8,653 bases of DNA from Clostridia bacterium (GTDB lineage Bacteria > Bacillota_A > Clostridia > Oscillospirales > CAG-272), in the NCBI GenBank assembly GCA_017414585.1, contig JAFQLN010000209.1:1-8653 (forward strand), read 5' to 3'. Made by a program: the position numbers and the translations under genes. Each line of letters opens with the position of its first letter. The first letter of the stretch is position 1. The notes beneath the pieces are model-generated. The model was given only the letters and a program-made list of their open reading frames with translations. It was not told where the DNA came from and ran no database searches. Positions 4,954 through 8,653 of this stretch are shown here, one piece after another.

Positions 4954-5121
4954 TCGTTCAGCTGAAGCATATTTACTTATCTCTTTATTCCCCCTCGTTA
5001 TCATATCAGCTTTTGAATATGGCTTTGCACCCAAACGTGCGCCAGTCTAAAGTTCTTTGCGGAGCTTTCTTTCAAGAAAGCGACCGTTTCCCCCGTTCCC
5101 CCCGTCCCCCAATAATTCAGC
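4954..5121 (+). repeat. Dispersed ~165-bp repeat, left copy of an inverted pair flanking gyrA and the lipoprotein gene
   Basis: The sequence from 4954 to 5101 is the reverse complement of 8506-8653 at 143 of 148 positions. After a non-conserved 9 nt, the match resumes with AATAATTCAGC (5111-5121). Inside are a 10-nt palindrome TTCAGCTGAA (4957-4966 region), a small GCAC/GTGC stem, and a perfect hairpin GCTTTCTT TC AAGAAAGC. The two ends carry GCTGAAGCAT (4961-4970) and, inverted, GCTGAATTAT (5112-5121), which could be short terminal inverted repeats. However, seven further bases outside the first end also match between copies. There is no transposase or other gene inside. A non-autonomous mobile element or a REP-like element are the leading explanations. 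Confidence 0.95.
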
Positions 5122-5127
5122 CAAATC

Positions 5128-5166
5128 AAAAACTGCCGCATCTGATCTTTCAAATGCAGCAGTTTT
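5128..5166 (-). terminator. Rho-independent terminator of the gyrA-lipoprotein unit
   Basis: On the minus strand, AAAACTGC...GCAGTTTTT forms a stem, extended by T-G and GCAT/ATGC pairs, and ends in a run of five T. It begins 9 bases after the lipoprotein stop codon (5176-5178) and ends 7 bases before the dispersed repeat. The complementary A-run at the start of the stem means that it could also act, more weakly, on plus-strand transcripts. Confidence 0.85.
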
Positions 5167-5175
5167 GTTATTTCA

Positions 5176-5826
5176 TCAGTATGTCGGACAGTCCAGACGC
5201 CAGCCGGCTTCAGTGCTGACCAGCTTGAGTTCTACGTCAAGGGGGTGTCCGTTTTGTTCGGTGGGGATGGTCAGGACGACGTAGTTTTCGCGGGTGCGGT
5301 TGATGGTCAGGTTGTCCAGATCGTAGGTTCTGCCGAGGGGGAGGGCTTCTTCGGCGAGGTCGATGCGGGCGGTCAGGATGCCGTTCTGTTCGATGTACAT
5401 CGCGTAGACAGCCGTTTCGCGGTGCTGGTTTTCCGTGCCTTCATCGTAGGTCGCGGAAATGCCCGTGAATGCTCGCTCGAAAAGATAGGACGCATAGGAA
5501 GGCGTGAATACTTCCAGCGTTGCCTCGCGGATCTGCTGCTCCGTTGTGTAGCCGCAGGACGGGTCTACCGGCTGATAGTTGATCGACGTAATGTCCGTGT
5601 CAAACGAATCGTAGAACGCATTGAGTACGTCCGCATCCTCCGTCATCGGCAAACCTTCGCCGAAATAGATCACGTTCAGCTCCTCCGCTTTCGGCAGAAG
5701 TTCGGCAAGTACGCCGCGCATCTCGTCTTCCGTTACCTTCATCCCGCCGCCGCAGGAGAGCAGTATCCCCGAAAGCAGCAGAATCAGCACCGGCAGACTG
5801 AATAAACGCATCGTTCGTTTCTTCAT
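5176..5826 (-). CDS. Putative lipoprotein of unknown function, downstream of gyrA
   Basis: A 216-residue protein with a type II signal peptide: MKKRTMR, a hydrophobic stretch LFSLPVLILLLSGILL, and a lipobox ending in LLSC with the lipidated Cys25, followed by GGG. The mature part is acidic and has no membrane segment, so it is probably anchored on the outer face of the membrane. Aromatic-rich stretches (NVIYFGEGLP, VFTPSYASYLFERAF) and alternating strands near the C-terminus suggest a small alpha/beta fold, but I do not recognise the family. The ATG at 5824-5826 is chosen because the signal peptide starts there; an in-frame extension to 5931 would put 35 lysine/arginine-rich residues in front of it, within the gyrA tail. 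It starts 4 nt after the gyrA stop, so it is probably cotranslated with gyrA. A link to DNA topology is not implied. Confidence 0.85.
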   Translation of the reverse strand: MKKRTMRLFSLPVLILLLSGILLSCGGGMKVTEDEMRGVLAELLPKAEELNVIYFGEGLPMTEDADVLNAFYDSFDTDITSINYQPVDPSCGYTTEQQIREATLEVFTPSYASYLFERAFTGISATYDEGTENQHRETAVYAMYIEQNGILTARIDLAEEALPLGRTYDLDNLTINRTRENYVVLTIPTEQNGHPLDVELKLVSTEAGWRLDCPTY

Positions 5827-5830
5827 CGGC

Positions 5831-8464
5831 TTATTCTTCCTCTTCTTCCGAATCCGCTTCACCTTCGTCTTCTTCGGATTCGTCCGCTTCTTCGATTTCG
5901 TCGGTTTCGCCTTCGTCCGCGTCATCCACATCGTCCATGTCGTCCGCAGCGCCGGATTCGTCTTCGCTCTTTTCTTCTTCCTTTTCCATAACGGTGAAGT
6001 TCACAAGCGTCTTTCCGTCGCCCAGCTTCATCATGATAACCCCGGACGCGCTTCTGCCGTACATCGGAATTCCGTCGGCAGGCGTGCGGATGATCGTACC
6101 GTCGTTGGTGATCATGAGCAGGTCTTCGTTTTCGTGCACAATCGCAATGCCGCACAGCTCGCCCGTCTTTTCCGTGAGCCGCTGTACAATCATGCCCTGG
6201 ATGCCGCGTCCCTTCGCTTCAAATTCGTTCACGGACATCCGCTTGCCGAATCCGCCTTCGGTGACAGTGACCAGCGCATTTTCGTCCGCCCATCCGGCAG
6301 TCTTCTCAATAATGCACGCACCGGCAACCGTGTCCCCTTCGCGGAGGGAAATGCCGCGTACGCCGTGCGCACTTCTGCCCATGACGGAGACTTTGTTTTC
6401 GTCAAATCTTGCGCCGAGTCCACCGCGGGTCACGATCATGACGTCGCTTTCGCCGTGCGTGAGTGCAACAAAGATGAGGTCGTCCCCGTCGTCGAGGTCG
6501 ATGGCAATCTTGCCGCCCTTGCGCTGTACTTTGAAATCCGCCAGTCTGGTGCGCTTGATAACGCCCATGCGCGTAACCATGGTGAGGTAGTTGCGGTCTG
6601 CGTACTCGTCAATGAGGGAGGTATCCTCGAGGTCGGGCACGGAGAGCATTGCTGTAATGGTTTCGTTCTGCTCGATCTCGATGAGGTTGATGAGGTTCGA
6701 TCCCTTCGCATTGCGTCCGGCTTCGGGCACGCGGTACGCCTTCATCTGATAGACCTTGCCGCGGTCGGTGAACAGCATGAGGTAGGAATGGCTGTCTGCA
6801 ACGGCAACCCGTTCGACGTAGTCCTCTTCCTTGGTCTGCATACCGATGATGCCGCGTCCGCCTCTTCTCTGTGCGGAGTAGGTATCGCTGTGCTGGCGTT
6901 TGATATAGCCCGCGTGGGTGAGGGTGATGACTGCGTTATGGCGTTCGATGAGGTCTTCGAGGACGATTTCGTTTTCGGCTTCCTCGATGGTTGTCCGGCG
7001 TTCATCGGAATACTTCGCCTTGATTTCCGCGAGTTCTTCCTTGACGATTGTGCGGATGCGTCCGTCGTCGCCGAGGATGGCGCGGTAATCTTCGATGGCG
7101 TTATAGAGTTCCGCCAGTCTTGCTTCGACCTTCTGCCGTTCCATGCCGGAAAGTCTGCCGAGGGTCATCTGTACGATCGCCTGCGTCTGTTCATCAGTGA
7201 GGTTAAAGCGGTTTTTGAGGTTTTCTCTTGCAGCGGCGGTATCAGCGGAGCCGCGGATGATGGTGATGACCTCGTCGATATGGTCGATGGCGATTTTATA
7301 GCCTTCGTTGATATGCGCTTCGTGCAGGGCTTTGCTGAGTTCAAACTTCGTCCGGTTGGTGATGACGGAGATCTGGTGCTGGATATAGACGCCGAGTGCC
7401 TGACGGAGGTTGAGAATTTTCGGTTCGCCGCCGACAAGCGCAAGCATGATAACGGAGCAGGTGGACTCAAGTTCCGTGTATTTATAGAACTGGTTTAAGA
7501 TAATCTGACCGTTCGCGTCCTTGCGGTACTCGATAACGATGCGCATCCCGTCCTTGCCGGATTCGTCGCGGATATCGGTAACGCCTTCGATTTTCTTATC
7601 GCGCACCTGATCCGCCATGGTTTTGATGAGTTCGGACTTCTGAACCATATAGGGGATTTCGCTGATGATGATGCGCTGGTGTTCTTCCTCGACTTCCGCC
7701 TTTGCGCGGACCATGATTCTTCCGCGTCCGGTGGAGTATGCTTCGTAGATGCCGGCGGTTCCGTGGATGCCCGCCCCTGTGGGAAAGTCGGGGCCTTTGA
7801 TGAACTTCATGAGTTCGCTTACCCCAGCGTCCGGGTGATCCATGAGGTAAACGGTACCGTCAATGACTTCGCCGAGGTTATGCGGGGGGATATTGGTAGC
7901 CATACCGACCGCGATACCAACCGCGCCGTTGACGAGCAGGTTCGGGAAGCGGGAAGGAAGCACAGCAGGTTCTTTTCTGGTATTATCGAAGTTATACTCC
8001 CACTTGACGGTATCTTTCTCGATATCGCGGAGCATTTCTTCGGAAATCTTCGAGAGTCTCGCTTCGGTATAACGGTAAGCCGCAGGCCCGTCTCCGTCTA
8101 TATTGCCGAAGTTGCCCTGCCCGTCTACCAGCGTGTACCGGTACGAGAACGGCTGCGCCATACGCACCATCGTCCCATATACGGATGAGTCGCCGTGCGG
8201 ATGATACCGACCCAGCACATTACCTACCGTCGTCGCCGACTTGCGGTACGCCTTATCAAACGTGAGATTATCCTCCCACATCGCATAAAGCACTCTTCTC
8301 TGCCCGGGCTTCATCCCATCCCGCGCATCCGGCAATGCTCTCGACACAATAACCGACATGGAATACTCGATGAAGGACTTCTTCACCTCTTTCTCCATAT
8401 TGATCGGCACAATCTTCTGTTCCGGAAATTCTATGTTCGTATCTTTCTGTTTTTGTTTTGCCAT
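5831..8464 (-). CDS. gyrA: GyrA, DNA gyrase subunit A
   Basis: An 877-residue cytoplasmic subunit that breaks and rejoins DNA in the GyrA2GyrB2 complex to introduce negative supercoils. The winged-helix domain carries [13 protein letters not shown] (45-57), the quinolone pocket [20 protein letters not shown] (85-104), and RYTEARL with catalytic Tyr132. The tower and coiled-coil follow to about 500. The C-terminal beta-pinwheel begins after this, with the GyrA box QRRGGRG at 532-538; this separates GyrA from ParC. Residues 827-877 form a tail with 33 Asp/Glu of 51. In the quinolone pocket Ser93 (E. coli 83) is retained, but the position matching Asp87 is Gly97. The start is the ATG at 8462-8464, with GGAG at 6 nt; the in-frame TTG at 8476 overlaps that site and is rejected. 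A gyrB gene, often upstream, is not in the window. Confidence 0.98.
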   Translation of the reverse strand: MAKQKQKDTNIEFPEQKIVPINMEKEVKKSFIEYSMSVIVSRALPDARDGMKPGQRRVLYAMWEDNLTFDKAYRKSATTVGNVLGRYHPHGDSSVYGTMVRMAQPFSYRYTLVDGQGNFGNIDGDGPAAYRYTEARLSKISEEMLRDIEKDTVKWEYNFDNTRKEPAVLPSRFPNLLVNGAVGIAVGMATNIPPHNLGEVIDGTVYLMDHPDAGVSELMKFIKGPDFPTGAGIHGTAGIYEAYSTGRGRIMVRAKAEVEEEHQRIIISEIPYMVQKSELIKTMADQVRDKKIEGVTDIRDESGKDGMRIVIEYRKDANGQIILNQFYKYTELESTCSVIMLALVGGEPKILNLRQALGVYIQHQISVITNRTKFELSKALHEAHINEGYKIAIDHIDEVITIIRGSADTAAARENLKNRFNLTDEQTQAIVQMTLGRLSGMERQKVEARLAELYNAIEDYRAILGDDGRIRTIVKEELAEIKAKYSDERRTTIEEAENEIVLEDLIERHNAVITLTHAGYIKRQHSDTYSAQRRGGRGIIGMQTKEEDYVERVAVADSHSYLMLFTDRGKVYQMKAYRVPEAGRNAKGSNLINLIEIEQNETITAMLSVPDLEDTSLIDEYADRNYLTMVTRMGVIKRTRLADFKVQRKGGKIAIDLDDGDDLIFVALTHGESDVMIVTRGGLGARFDENKVSVMGRSAHGVRGISLREGDTVAGACIIEKTAGWADENALVTVTEGGFGKRMSVNEFEAKGRGIQGMIVQRLTEKTGELCGIAIVHENEDLLMITNDGTIIRTPADGIPMYGRSASGVIMMKLGDGKTLVNFTVMEKEEEKSEDESGAADDMDDVDDADEGETDEIEEADESEEDEGEADSEEEEE

Positions 8465-8470
8465 GGCAAA

Positions 8471-8474
8471 CTCC
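8471..8474 (-). promoter_or_regulatory. Ribosome binding site that fixes the gyrA ATG start
   Basis: The minus strand reads TTTTGGAG, 6 nt, ATG. GGAG is the complement of 8471-8474. It includes part of an in-frame TTG codon at 8474-8476, so initiation at that TTG would lack a binding site of its own. Confidence 0.85.
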
Positions 8475-8487
8475 AAAATGTTATATT

Positions 8488-8653
8488 GCTGAATTATTCG
8501 TTAAAGGGGAACGGGGGAGACGGTCGCTTTCTTGAAAGAAAGCTCCGCAAAGAACTTTAGACTGGCGCACGTTTGTGTGCGAAGCCATATTCAAAAGCTG
8601 ATATGATAACGAGGGGGAATAAAGAGATAAGTTATTATGCTTCAGCTGAACGA
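8488..8653 (-). repeat. Dispersed ~165-bp repeat, right copy of the inverted pair (may continue past the window)
   Basis: Reverse complement of 4954-5121: 148 bases (8506-8653) match at 143 positions, followed by a 7-nt unrelated spacer and the shared AATAATTCAGC end (complement of 8488-8498). It fills the space just upstream of gyrA, stopping 23 bases before the start codon, so any gyrA promoter must be inside or beyond it; I found no convincing -35/-10 pair in it. One of the five differences is in the small stem, where the left copy has TGCAC and this copy CGCAC opposite GTGCG, which restores a pair. Confidence 0.95.

Noticed and set aside
4884..5219. Plus-strand open frame of 111 codons across the left dispersed repeat
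   Set aside because: It runs through hairpin repeats, the terminator and the end of the lipoprotein gene, and has no credible ribosome binding site. Differences between the two repeat copies show no codon pattern.
6134..7498. Plus-strand open frame of 454 codons opposite gyrA
   Set aside because: Composition dominated by mirrored gyrA codons; no start signal and no recognisable domain.

Overview
The window looks like chromosomal DNA from a Bacillota bacterium of the class Clostridia, probably an Oscillospiraceae-like gut or anaerobe lineage. The reasons are the clustered acpP-fabK-fabD-fabG-fabF gene order, use of the flavoenzyme FabK as enoyl reductase, strong GGAGG-type ribosome binding sites, a consensus sigma-A promoter pair, and dispersed GC-rich hairpin repeats of a kind familiar from that group. 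The taxonomic call is an inference from gene order and style; there is no rRNA in the window.

Left part (1-3608, minus strand): a type II fatty-acid synthesis operon read right to left. Order of transcription is acpP, fabK, fabD, fabG, then, after a 571-base non-coding gap, the first 38 codons of fabF, which runs off the left edge. ACP carries the growing acyl chain. FabD loads malonyl onto it, FabF condenses, FabG reduces the 3-keto group and FabK reduces the enoyl group. The acpP-fabK spacing is 4 nt, fabD starts on GTG inside the end of fabK, and fabD and fabG overlap by ATGA. The operon has a near-consensus promoter (TTGACA, 17 nt, TAAAAT) upstream of acpP and a possible leader hairpin. 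The fabG-fabF gap holds two copies of a hairpin repeat in opposite orientations flanking an array of ten and a half 19-bp tandem units.

Middle (3707-4473, plus strand): a divergently transcribed YgjP-like zinc metallohydrolase (HELCH zinc motif) with its own extended -10 promoter. Its last codons and stop lie inside a repeat unit. The roughly 700 bases that follow (4474-5175) contain no supportable gene, but they are packed with hairpins, short direct repeats with 58-59 base offsets, and one copy of a ~165-bp dispersed repeat.

Right part (5129-8653, minus strand): gyrA, with catalytic Tyr132, a GyrA box and a very acidic tail, followed 4 nt later by a small lipoprotein gene of unknown function and a rho-independent terminator. 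This two-gene unit is bracketed by two ~165-bp repeat copies in inverted orientation (4954-5121 and 8488-8653; 143 of 148 bases identical in the core).

The protein-coding content is ordinary housekeeping. What is unusual is the non-coding DNA: several families of hairpin-forming repeats in which flanks are conserved while stem sequences change and pairing is kept. I see no defence system, CRISPR array, transposase or tRNA/rRNA gene.
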